A DNA stretch of 64,000 nt from positions 3,348,001 through 3,412,000 of the forward strand of contig NZ_CP011254.1 of assembly GCF_001006005.1 (NCBI RefSeq), written 5' to 3'. The notes beneath the pieces are model-generated. The model saw only the letters and a program-made list of their open reading frames with translations. It did not search any database and had not been told where the DNA came from. Positions 1-7,888 of the stretch are shown in pieces (the stretch's first letter is position 1; the number at the start of each line of letters is the position of its first letter). The DNA comes from Serratia fonticola. GTDB lineage: Bacteria > Pseudomonadota > Gammaproteobacteria > Enterobacterales > Enterobacteriaceae. Both the position numbers and the translations under genes were made by a program.

Positions 1-1411
1 CAAGCTGCCGTGTTAACTTATCAATTGTTCCAGTGGGTGTAACAGCCTTCGCAGCTCGTGAAAGCGCTCGTGCATCACGAATGTCTTGCGCCCACGATGC
101 CCCAGATGCACGCAGAATAATCAATAACGCTCTGCGAACGTCTGAAACTCTTGAACTCAAAGATGTTTCTTTCAAAGCCCCTTTACTGTCACCGATGAGA
201 CTCCAGAAACTTTCTGAGCGTATTCCTGCACTAAGCTTGTCTCCGCCATAGGTTGGACAGTAATCAAGGAGATGACGACCTGCGTCAACGTTGCTCTCAC
301 CGGTTTTGCGAGCGCTCATCGCCTTAACTTCGCGCAAACCGATGTTGTCCTCACTCAGTCTGTCGATAACAATTCGACCAAAGTGTTCGACCACTTTGAT
401 AGCACTCTCCGTTTTGTACAGTAATAGAACTGGGGCATTAGAATTTTCGCCCTCACCAACAACAGCCTCGCCACTGACACGGACACACCCTACAGCATCG
501 GAAATTGATTTACCGAACCGTTTGCTGGTGCTTATACATCCATACCCAGCCCGTGGGAATGTGAGTAATTCAGCTTGTTCTTCATCAGAGAGAATCTTCT
601 GATCGATATCCCCAAAACGCTGCATCACTGACCGGCCATCGAAAATACGATTTAACAAGGACTCTTGCTCCCAGGAGGTATCCTGCATTTCGTCGATGAA
701 CACCATCGGGAAGCGACGATGGACAACATCAAGAAGCCTCGGGCAGGTCTGAAGCGCAAGGTCAGCAAATGCAAACATGTCACGATGCCGAAAAACACCT
801 TGACACGCCAGCATGTTTTTTAGTTCTATCAATGAATTGTATGATTTGGTGTGCGATGCGGGTAGGCTGCCGCTTTCAACATGCACTCCAAGCTCTGCCG
901 TGCGATAGAAGAGCGTAGTAGCAATACCTTCACCATTCATCTGTTTCTCCAGATAAAAGCGAAGGCTTGAAAATTTCCTCGTCAGAAGTAGGGAGCGAGC
1001 TTTGTCCGCGAACACCTGATCATCAATGACATCAATCTTCATTCCTAGGCTACGTAGTAAGGGCATTGCAAAGAAATGATTGACGAAGCTATGGATAGTA
1101 CCAATGAAATGGGGGTAGCTCAGAAGCTGGGTTCCTTCAACTGTTCCCGCCAGGCGATGTGCAATCTCATCGCGAGCAACGTTAGTGTGACTTAGAACAC
1201 ATATGCCTCGGCGTGCATGAGGCCATTTCCTAGCCAGCAACAAAAGTTTTGCTGCAAGCAGCGATGTCTTCCCACTTCCGGGTACTGCATTAAAATCACG
1301 CGATCCGTTTTCAAGTAGGGCAGAACGACGTTCAGCATCGTCAAAGTTCAGGTCTCTGGCTAGCGTCGTCAGTTCGACTAAGTCGTCTGGAGAGAGATGG
1401 ACAGCACTCAT
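1..1411 (-). CDS. UvrD/PcrA-like superfamily 1 helicase (GajB-like), 3' end beyond window
   Basis: The minus strand is open from an ATG at 1411 to the window edge, about 470 codons, so the gene is only cut by the boundary. A Walker A motif (AVPGSGKTS) lies near residue 42, helicase motif Ia (LSHTNVARDEI) follows, and a Walker B-type motif (FPMVFIDEMQDT) is about 200 residues further on. This is the ATP-binding half of a UvrD-like DNA helicase. The start is set by an AGGAG that overlaps the stop region of the upstream nuclease gene, leaving only 10 nt between them, so the two are probably translationally coupled. In Gabija and class 2 OLD systems a UvrD-like helicase is encoded directly beside the OLD nuclease, as here. 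GajB identity is inferred from context; the missing C-terminus cannot be checked. Confidence 0.85.
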   Translation of the reverse strand, partial: MSAVHLSPDDLVELTTLARDLNFDDAERRSALLENGSRDFNAVPGSGKTSLLAAKLLLLARKWPHARRGICVLSHTNVARDEIAHRLAGTVEGTQLLSYPHFIGTIHSFVNHFFAMPLLRSLGMKIDVIDDQVFADKARSLLLTRKFSSLRFYLEKQMNGEGIATTLFYRTAELGVHVESGSLPASHTKSYNSLIELKNMLACQGVFRHRDMFAFADLALQTCPRLLDVVHRRFPMVFIDEMQDTSWEQESLLNRIFDGRSVMQRFGDIDQKILSDEEQAELLTFPRAGYGCISTSKRFGKSISDAVGCVRVSGEAVVGEGENSNAPVLLLYKTESAIKVVEHFGRIVIDRLSEDNIGLREVKAMSARKTGESNVDAGRHLLDYCPTYGGDKLSAGIRSESFWSLIGDSKGALKETSLSSRVSDVRRALLIILRASGASWAQDIRDARALSRAAKAVTPTGTIDKLTRQL

Positions 1412-1421
1412 TTATGATCTC

Positions 1422-3470
1422 CTAGATACCGTTTGTTGCCGCGTTAGCCGGAACGGTAGAGCTTGCCGACATGGCTGTTGTTACTGCCGCCGTAGTTGCA
1501 CCAGTCGATATGGCAGCTCCGGTAACAGCCCCCGTCAGCGCAGAGGATTTGGATTTTAGCTCTATCGTCAGGTGTGATAGTGCAGTTTGCACGTATGGAG
1601 GTAGTTTATTGAACAGTTCGTCATTCGTGCCATACGCGCCTGTAGAAACCAGCTCAGCTGCATACTGAGCAGCTATGGCTTTCGAAGCTTTTTTCTCTTG
1701 AAGAGGCTGATAAATAATTGCAGCGAGAGCTTCATCGGAGTGACCCGCAGCCTCCAGCGCTAACCAGTTCGTTTCTTCCGCTGCAAGTGTCTCAACTTCG
1801 TCGCTTTCTTCTAACCTTTCATCACGTGACTTAGCCTTTACGGCAAGAGAAATGGCGAGATACATCAGCTTAGCGCAACCGTAGTGGGCAAGATCATATT
1901 CGAGTGTCCACCTATCAGATACGCAGACGATCGTGTTACCGCCTTCCGCACGGTCCTTTTTGCTTTGCACTACTTGCTTCATTTCATCAGCGTCATAATC
2001 CGAATCGAAGCGCTTACCCTTAGCGGGTTTTGAGACGTAGCTTTTTGCTACGTCAGGCACAATGTCCCGGTCTGTCAGGCATACGACCGGTATTGGGATA
2101 TCCGGGCCGGTACCTTCTCGCTGGAGAATGCGGGCGTAATGGTAAAGCCCGGTATTTCCAACGTTAACAAGTGATACACCGTGCTTTGAGAATGAGCGAC
2201 CACACATCTCTGCAATAGCTGGTAGCAAGATTGCTTCAGCAGGCCCTTCCACCATCATGACACCGCGTGCAAAAAATAGATTCGCTTTGGTTGCATCGAT
2301 AAAACGGCGAAGGAAAGAGTAGTCGGTACGCTTTAGTTTCGTTTTGCCGACAGCTAAAGGGAAGGTCTGTGCCTTGTGCACCAGTGTTATATCTTCAATG
2401 CGTGCAGTTGATACCAAAGAAGGGCTGTGCGTCGTCATAATAACCTGAACCCGCTTATGCGCCTGATCATCGTTAGAGTGCTCTTTCAGGAGATCCATCA
2501 CGCGCTCTTGCAACTGAGGGTGGAGATGCGCCTCTGGTTCCTCAACGAGAAGGAGGCCCAGTTCTTCGCCATCTCGCAGCAGCACCAGTTCAGTAGCCAT
2601 AAACAATGCATTGTTATACCCAAGACCGCGAGCGCAACGAGCGTCAGGAGCAATGTGTGCTCCGGGAAGCAGCGACAGCTCGAATTTCTCTAGAATAGGT
2701 GTAAGCGCTAGATTGGGTGTGATACGGATGCGCGACTGAATTGCATCTCCGGAAAATGCAAATTGGCTTAAGTAGTTGTCATTGATGTCCTTCTCTACAC
2801 TTTTGATAACTTGATGTTGACCAAGGTGGTGCTGAGTGAACGCCATCAGGCCGACTAGTTGTGTAGGAATGTTAGTTGGCATTGTCTGATCGAAGTCGTT
2901 TACTTCTTGGCCAGCAATAAGATTATGGGCTCCAAGAATCTGGGATAGACGTGATTGGCGCCCTGAGCTTAACTCCGCCTCAGCATCGCGTAGGGGCCTT
3001 AAGTAAGTTGCCCGCACCAGCTCTCTTACCGCGTAACCCACTTCTGGCCCACTGCCATTTACTCCAGTTCGCACAATTGTTTCAACACGTGAACGCTTAG
3101 TTGCCTGGGGGGGGGGGAATCGTGCCTCAAGATGCAGAATAAGGGAACAAGTTCCGTCTTCACCAAGTGTCAACCATTCAAGGACTGAAGCTTCCTGATC
3201 GGTACTTAGCCCACACAGAGTGGCTTCGATACAAAGGGTATTAGAACGAATCGCGCCGTGAATGTGAAAATCTTGCTCGAAGAGACGGATGTTCTCATAA
3301 CTGGTCGTCAGCAGCACCTGGCGGATAGCATCAACGATACAGGTCTTTCCTGCATCATTTTCTCCTACAAGGATGTTTAGCCCCGGATTGAGCTCCCAGT
3401 CGAGTGCAGGTGCGGATGCACTATCTCCAAAGGCACGATAGTTGCGTGCGCTGATGTGCTTCAGATACAT
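1422..3470 (-). CDS. OLD-family ATPase with TOPRIM nuclease domain (GajA-like)
   Basis: 682 aa. The N-terminal ABC-type ATPase has Walker A GENDAGKT (residues 36-43), Walker B LGLLLVEEPEAHLHP (304-318) and an H-loop MTTHSPSL (345-352). A TOPRIM domain follows, with an acidic VEGPAE (407-412) and CLTDRD (464-469), the layout of class 2 OLD nucleases and of Gabija GajA. It is longer than typical GajA (near 580 aa) and ends in an unusual Ala/Thr/Ser-rich tail of about 45 residues. The GGAGAG before the ATG supports this start. A UvrD-like helicase follows after 10 nt and an HNH nuclease gene lies upstream on the same strand. Predicted role: DNA-cleaving effector of an anti-phage system. An 11-base homopolymer inside the gene, encoding the Pro run near residues 119-121, could make expression phase-variable. 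Confidence 0.85.
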   Translation of the reverse strand: MYLKHISARNYRAFGDSASAPALDWELNPGLNILVGENDAGKTCIVDAIRQVLLTTSYENIRLFEQDFHIHGAIRSNTLCIEATLCGLSTDQEASVLEWLTLGEDGTCSLILHLEARFPPPQATKRSRVETIVRTGVNGSGPEVGYAVRELVRATYLRPLRDAEAELSSGRQSRLSQILGAHNLIAGQEVNDFDQTMPTNIPTQLVGLMAFTQHHLGQHQVIKSVEKDINDNYLSQFAFSGDAIQSRIRITPNLALTPILEKFELSLLPGAHIAPDARCARGLGYNNALFMATELVLLRDGEELGLLLVEEPEAHLHPQLQERVMDLLKEHSNDDQAHKRVQVIMTTHSPSLVSTARIEDITLVHKAQTFPLAVGKTKLKRTDYSFLRRFIDATKANLFFARGVMMVEGPAEAILLPAIAEMCGRSFSKHGVSLVNVGNTGLYHYARILQREGTGPDIPIPVVCLTDRDIVPDVAKSYVSKPAKGKRFDSDYDADEMKQVVQSKKDRAEGGNTIVCVSDRWTLEYDLAHYGCAKLMYLAISLAVKAKSRDERLEESDEVETLAAEETNWLALEAAGHSDEALAAIIYQPLQEKKASKAIAAQYAAELVSTGAYGTNDELFNKLPPYVQTALSHLTIELKSKSSALTGAVTGAAISTGATTAAVTTAMSASSTVPANAATNGI
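3107..3117. repeat. Run of 11 G inside the OLD nuclease gene
   Basis: Eleven consecutive G on the + strand (C on the coding strand) encode the Pro run near residues 119-121 of the OLD-family protein, within the ATPase domain. The frame is open with 11 bases; gain or loss of one base would truncate the protein. Homopolymers of this length are known contingency loci in other bacteria, and are also typical places for sequencing error. Confidence 0.9.
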
Positions 3471-3552
3471 GTTCTCTCCTTAGTAGAAATTTCACATTTG
3501 ATGCATCGTAGATGAAACGGAATGACGATATTACGTTCTAAATTTATGTTGG

Positions 3553-4299
3553 TTAAAGTGTCGGGAAACGGACTTTGACGCGAGGTATTCCCAGCATATT
3601 GCCTTCCAGTGCCGCATAGCGGAGGTCGTCTTTTGCTTCATCTGATAGGCGAATGATGCCATCAAGAATAAGCAGGTGGCCTGAATCCAGCAGCGTATGC
3701 AAATCCGCAGCAAGGCAGATTCCGTTTTCCACGCTCGCATTACCCCCGCTAGCGTGACTAACGATATGGGCGGCCTCGAGAGCGAGCCGTGTACCGGTAA
3801 TAGCACACTGGTTTTCCCAGTTTGATATCACTGCACGTCTGAAACGTCCCTGTGCGGGGCGGATCTCAGCTCGAGTGTACTTTCTTTCAAAACCAGAAAA
3901 ATGCGGCACCGATAACAGTTCACGCTCTAACTCGCTTTTATATAGCGCATAAAGCTCGCCATTATCCATCTCGTCAAGCTCATCGTCGCGCCAGCCAGCA
4001 TTCAACAACTTTCTGCGCGCGGCGTTGTAGTCACGGACGGATTTATCCGACAGGTCGCCCCGACGCTCCAGCACAACGCTATGATCTCCGCGCCGGACAG
4101 ACTTTGTTCTGTCACCGACCTGCATCGCCTCCCCGCCGGATTCAGCAATAAGGTCGGCACGCCACGCGGCATGAAAAATGTTCTCGCCCACGTATTTGTT
4201 CGCTGACGCTGCGCTGCTGAAACATTCGCCATCTACGTATACCCAATATCGCCTTTTTTTCATCCGCTCGGCTTGTTCCGGCGTGTAACGCTGCGTCAT
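3553..4299 (-). CDS. HNH endonuclease
   Basis: 248 aa from the ATG at 4299, which has AGAGG nine bases upstream; a GTG two codons earlier is less well placed. The C-terminal third carries an HNH (HNH_2-type) signature: CAITG, then EAAHIVSHASGG, N-x-ICLAADLH and TLLDSGHLL, with the metal-binding and catalytic His in AAHI. The N-terminal 150 residues are charged, not recognised, and may be the specificity or sensor part. The gene ends 82 nt before the OLD nuclease gene on the same strand, so the order HNH, OLD nuclease, UvrD helicase could be one transcript. Predicted to nick or cut DNA, probably in restriction or phage defence. Whether it belongs to the same system as its neighbours is inference. 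Confidence 0.8.
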   Translation of the reverse strand: MTQRYTPEQAERMKKRRYWVYVDGECFSSAASANKYVGENIFHAAWRADLIAESGGEAMQVGDRTKSVRRGDHSVVLERRGDLSDKSVRDYNAARRKLLNAGWRDDELDEMDNGELYALYKSELERELLSVPHFSGFERKYTRAEIRPAQGRFRRAVISNWENQCAITGTRLALEAAHIVSHASGGNASVENGICLAADLHTLLDSGHLLILDGIIRLSDEAKDDLRYAALEGNMLGIPRVKVRFPTL

Positions 4300-4619
4300 A
4301 AACACGATCCTCTTTGACTACATATTTGCGACTTCGGTCTGTATATCGAAATGTGCCTTGTTGTTCCCGTCAGAGTATCAAATACCTCAAGGGAGTGATG
4401 CTCTTACTTATTGGCCTGATGTCATTGAGTGATGTGTCGTAATGGGGGAGCTGTTACGTTTGAAGTCAACTGTTCAGAAAAATAACAGCGTTGATCGAAT
4501 GGTTATTGATCTGTATATTCAACCATGCTGGGTATTAAGCCAGTATCCATCCGCAATGGCCTTTTAATCAAAGAGATGCAGGTCAGACTACCCAAACCAC
4601 TTCTTAGAAGGATAAGTAC
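4300..4619. other. Divergent promoter region, HNH / TIR genes
   Basis: 320 bp between the HNH gene (minus) and the TIR gene (plus). It is more AT-rich than the flanking genes and must carry both promoters. An AAGGA ribosome-binding site lies just before the TIR start. I saw no clear operator palindrome or RNA gene. Confidence 0.5.
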
Positions 4620-5315
4620 ATGGCTAGATGCACAGCACCAATAAATGGGCACCGTACAGCGAGCGGAGCTGCAGCTTGCCCCGCATGCAGTAGCCGTTAC
4701 GCAGGCTATCGCTCGTACTCCTCATATTCGGCTCCTTCCTATCCCTCTTCAGGGAATGGTGTCAGTGGATCTGGTAGCGGCGGCGGATCTAGTAGCAGCA
4801 GTAAACCACGCTGGTCACGAACTGGCTCATCCGCGGTGTACACACCTGCCGAGGTGAGAACGCTCACACCAGTCCGAGAAAACGTCGAGAAACGAGCAGC
4901 CGTACCTGATCTTCGAGATGTCTTTCTTTGCCATGCATGGGATGACCGCAAAGGAGCAGCCAAAGAACTGCATGACGAGCTAGAATCTCGCGGTGTGTCG
5001 GTTTGGTTCAGTGAAAAGGATGTCCTCCTCGGAGCAACATTGCTACGCGAAATAGATAAGGGCCTAGTGAAGTCGCGAGTAGGAATTGTGCTGGTGACCC
5101 CTGCGTTGTTGAAGCGTCTTGCAGGAGAAGGCATTGCAGACAAAGAGCTTTCGGCACTCCTGGCTCGTGATCTGCTCGTTCCTATTGTACACGACACAAG
5201 TTATGAAGCTCTCCGCGAAGTCAGCCCCTTACTCGGCTCGCGAAGTGGATTAAATACCGCAGAAGATACAATGGCAAATATTGCTGAAAAACTCTCCGAG
5301 CTGGTAACGCTCTAA
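4620..5315 (+). CDS. TIR-domain protein with Cys-rich N-terminus
   Basis: 231 aa. The first 25 residues contain C4, C20 and C23 in a CPAC-like setting that could bind zinc. A low-complexity Ser/Gly/Tyr linker follows (about 30-70). Residues 100-231 form a TIR domain: VFLCHAWDD, then SVWFSEKDVLLG, IVLVTPALL and ADKELSALLARD. E176 in KELSALL is in the position of the TIR NADase glutamate. TIR proteins act in bacterial immunity as NAD+ hydrolases or makers of cyclic ADP-ribose signals (Thoeris, TIR-STING and others). No Thoeris ThsA-type effector is visible nearby. It is transcribed away from the HNH/OLD/UvrD genes, with a hairpin soon after its stop. Member of the defence block by location; partners unknown. 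Confidence 0.85.
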   Translation: MARCTAPINGHRTASGAAACPACSSRYAGYRSYSSYSAPSYPSSGNGVSGSGSGGGSSSSSKPRWSRTGSSAVYTPAEVRTLTPVRENVEKRAAVPDLRDVFLCHAWDDRKGAAKELHDELESRGVSVWFSEKDVLLGATLLREIDKGLVKSRVGIVLVTPALLKRLAGEGIADKELSALLARDLLVPIVHDTSYEALREVSPLLGSRSGLNTAEDTMANIAEKLSELVTL

Positions 5316-5349
5316 CAACTAACCCAAAGTTGTTCACATCATTCATCTA

Positions 5350-5379
5350 TTTAACGGGCAGGTTTTTCTGTCCGTTAAA
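5350..5379 (+). terminator. Hairpin downstream of TIR gene
   Basis: A 12-bp stem (TTTAACGGGCAG paired with CTGTCCGTTAAA, one G-T wobble) with a 6-nt loop, 35 nt after the TIR stop. The T tract after it is weak. Confidence 0.6.
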
Positions 5380-5666
5380 TTCATTCACATCGGCACTGCG
5401 ACTCACCACAAAGCCTTGCATTCAGAATAGTAATAAACTATCTGATACAGGCGGTTAGCGCCATTTTTTTAGGTTTACCATGTGAGATAAGATTTATTGC
5501 GGGTTGTAACGTACCGCTGCAAGCATTTCCATGTAAAGCGTAGCCCTCACACCTGAGCAGCCTCCCCAGATAACTGACGTGCTGCAGCATCAGGAGAAAC
5601 ACCTGATTTCACTTTAAACATATAAGGATTACGGGGGGATTGCTGAATGTAGTGGCATAACTATCT

Positions 5667-5694
5667 GTATTGCTATAGAAGTATTGCTATAGAA
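5667..5694. repeat. Two perfect 14-bp tandem copies
   Basis: GTATTGCTATAGAA occurs twice back to back, immediately before a strong Shine-Dalgarno sequence. Each copy contains a TATAGA that could act as a -10 element. The rest of 5380-5704 shows no recognisable gene. Confidence 0.8.
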
Positions 5695-5704
5695 AGGAGG
5701 TTAG

Positions 5705-5758
5705 ATGCAACAAATGGGGTTTCGACATAACGCCACGTGGAAAGGTTTTATGCGTTAA
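5705..5758 (+). CDS. Possible 17-codon micro-ORF with near-perfect ribosome-binding site
   Basis: AAAGGAGG at 5693-5700 precedes ATG at 5705; the frame runs 17 codons to TAA at 5756-5758 and includes FRHNATWKGFMR. It ends directly against the stop codon of the convergent gene on the other strand. The ribosome-binding site is much better than that of most genes in the island. It could be a small peptide, a leader, or chance. Confidence 0.3.
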   Translation: MQQMGFRHNATWKGFMR

Positions 5759-6334
5759 TCAGTAGTACGTAAAGTTCACATATTCATCCATCAAATGGGT
5801 TAACTCTGCGTTTTCTTCCTGACGCTGCAACAGCCAAAAGCAGAACTCTTCGTCATTCATTTTTTTAAGGTTCTCCAGCCAGTCATCAAGAGGCGCTCCG
5901 AGCATACGGTCATACCAGAAAAGCCAAACAAGCTTATGGCGATACTCCACGTTATTGAACTGCTGAAGCAGGCTTATCAGTTTATTGGCAAGTGAGCGTT
6001 GTTTGAGTCTGACGCATTCGCTAAGCAATACGCCTTCTAGGCCCCCGTGAGTAAAAAGTAGCTGCCCGTTAGTCTCCAGGCTAAGACGTAAATCATTTTG
6101 AATACTCAACGGCTCTGGTTTGGTTTTGTTATAGATCATTCGGTACAGGCACTGTGGCACGATCCCAGGTACAGGGCCGGTATCTGGGAAGTAAAGTGTG
6201 GACAGCGTAAGGTAATGGCTGGGATAAATATTCTGATGGCATATTCCATGCTTGACAGTCAGTTTGGTCAAGTCAGTAAGCCAGCTTTGGTAAGTTTTGA
6301 GTAAAAAATCATAGCGAGCGATTGTATCTTGCAT
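5759..6334 (-). CDS. Hypothetical protein of the P4-like island
   Basis: 191 aa from the ATG at 6334; a TTG at 6364 would add ten residues and neither start has a good ribosome-binding site. The product is soluble-looking, rich in Leu and aromatic residues, with no signal peptide or membrane segment. I do not recognise the family. It lies downstream of alpA on the same strand with an 85-nt gap, a slot usually filled by small regulatory or replication genes in P4-like islands. Confidence 0.55.
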   Translation of the reverse strand: MQDTIARYDFLLKTYQSWLTDLTKLTVKHGICHQNIYPSHYLTLSTLYFPDTGPVPGIVPQCLYRMIYNKTKPEPLSIQNDLRLSLETNGQLLFTHGGLEGVLLSECVRLKQRSLANKLISLLQQFNNVEYRHKLVWLFWYDRMLGAPLDDWLENLKKMNDEEFCFWLLQRQEENAELTHLMDEYVNFTYY

Positions 6335-6419
6335 GGGGGAATTATCCGTATGTGCTGTGTTCAAACTAGCGTCATACTGCGCTTTGGGGAGATGACGCTG
6401 ATGGTTTTCAGAAAGGTGA

Positions 6420-6626
6420 TTACTGACGAGACTGGCTGATACGCTCCTGCAACCAGGACTCTATTTCGCTTTGTAGCCAGCGGGAACTGCGCCCCAACTT
6501 GATGGGTTTCGGAAAGACACCATCTTTGATGAGCCGGTATATCCACTTATTGCTGACGCCTAACAGACGGGTAATGAAAGCCATATCGACAAATTGGTCT
6601 TCAAATAAGGAAGGTTTGATGGTCAT
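6420..6626 (-). CDS. alpA: AlpA-family excision regulator
   Basis: 68 aa from the ATG at 6626, preceded by GGAG at good spacing; an upstream in-frame start would give 87 aa. It is a MerR-like winged HTH with FVDMAFITRLLGVS, WIYRLIKDGVFPKPIKLG and SSRWLQSEIESWLQ, the standard AlpA signature. AlpA proteins activate excisionase or integrase functions of P4-like and CP4-57-like elements. No intact integrase is in this window; only a 3' fragment remains near 15.2 kb, so the element may be immobile or its integrase may lie to the left. Confidence 0.9.
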   Translation of the reverse strand: MTIKPSLFEDQFVDMAFITRLLGVSNKWIYRLIKDGVFPKPIKLGRSSRWLQSEIESWLQERISQSRQ

Positions 6627-6735
6627 GATTGAGTTCTCCGGTAGCATTTGGGTTAGCCGGAGTCGTGGTTGATGATTACTCATGCCAGCTCCAACATACC
6701 AACCGGTGAATCTGTAAAAAGTCAGTGAAGGTTGT

Positions 6736-7314
6736 TCAGCGTATGCGTGGTCTACCTCGCTTGCTTTTTACCGGTATCACGCTTTTACCCGCGATGATGC
6801 CATTTTCCTTTTGCTCACATTTAGCCAGATAGCTAATGACATAACGCAGATTATCGATCTCGTCTGTATCAAAATGTCGGATAATCTTGCCAATTTTGAT
6901 TTTGTAAATATCTTTGTAGACACAAAGGTAATGATATCCATCATTATCTGTTATTTGTTTCCAAATATCCCCCATAGCTCGGGACACAGGATAATGACAG
7001 TTCTGAAATTGCCCATTCAGATAGCAAACAAAATGGGCATGCAGTCCTTTTCTCTTCGTGTACTCTATCACCCAGTAATAGCCCACAATCGGAAAGGATT
7101 TTTCGAACTCTTTAATCAATATTTGGACTTCGTTATACATTGAATGTTTGCAGGCATGCCCAAAGCTTGCTGAGTTCTTTTTATAGGCAAAGTCGATCCT
7201 GAAAGGTAGTAATTTTGCAAAGCGCTGGAACATCGCCTCCATATGCGTATTGATATCAGTTAGCAATAGACTATCCATTTCATACTTTGGGTTGGCGTTA
7301 AATGGTCTTTTCAT
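6736..7314 (-). CDS. YfjJ/YagK-type, inovirus Gp2-like protein
   Basis: 192 aa, with AGGAAG before the ATG. It contains the family's core around YYWVIEYTKRKGLHAHFVCYLNG, a His-x-His replication-initiator-like motif, and a Lys/Arg-rich C-terminus (KSKRGRPRIR). Related proteins occur in P4-like satellites and CP4 cryptic prophages. The HxH motif suggests a degenerate HUH/Rep fold, but I cannot confirm endonuclease activity. It is co-directional with alpA downstream. Confidence 0.75.
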   Translation of the reverse strand: MKRPFNANPKYEMDSLLLTDINTHMEAMFQRFAKLLPFRIDFAYKKNSASFGHACKHSMYNEVQILIKEFEKSFPIVGYYWVIEYTKRKGLHAHFVCYLNGQFQNCHYPVSRAMGDIWKQITDNDGYHYLCVYKDIYKIKIGKIIRHFDTDEIDNLRYVISYLAKCEQKENGIIAGKSVIPVKSKRGRPRIR

Positions 7315-7888
7315 TTTTCTTCCTCAGTAGTGATTCAAAGGAAGATGTAGTCCTGTAATTTTTACTTGGATAAGTCGATAGGTTTATCCAGTACATGCTT
7401 ATCATCTTTAACGTATACGGGAGGGGATAGGTATATGTACTTCTTTTAATAATATTAATTAACCTTAATTCCCTATCATGGCTGCTTACAGCATAACCCC
7501 CTTTTCTGAGGCGATAATCGAGGATGATGGAAAATCACGCTCGACGGAGGATACGAACTGGCAACAAGATCATAGACCGAATATGCCATCAAAAAAGTAA
7601 TAGTACCGCAGTTTTGTTCTTACTAACTTTTGAGTCACCCTGAATTTGTGGATATGACTGTCTTATCCTTGAACTGTTCCACGCCCTGATAGATGTTCCT
7701 GTCGCTAAATTTTTGTAATAGAATCACCACTCAGATACCAATGCATCCAGTGATTGCGTAACATTAGACCATGATTACGTCAAATTTTTTCACTTGAAAT
7801 AAATGTGAAATGCCTGTAAAACAAAATGATATGTAACTTAAAATTACTGTAAATCACTAAGTGATTTTATTGGTGTGGGAGATTGAAA
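7315..7888. other. Intergenic AT-rich region with a possible 40-codon ORF
   Basis: About 570 bp between divergent genes. It must hold promoters for the Gp2-like gene (minus) and the 7889 gene (plus). The only open frame seen is on the plus strand, 7478-7600: 40 codons starting MAAYSITPFSEAI, acidic in the middle and basic at the end, without a good ribosome-binding site. Otherwise I see nothing recognisable. Confidence 0.4.

Noticed and set aside
33..602. Plus-strand open frames of 72 and 103 codons
   Set aside because: They lie antisense within the UvrD-like helicase, whose motifs are clear on the minus strand; no ribosome-binding sites or recognisable domains.
5380..5666. Search for RNA gene or attachment site in the gap after the TIR gene
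   Set aside because: No stable long-range structure, tRNA-like part or direct repeat shared with the right edge of the island was found.
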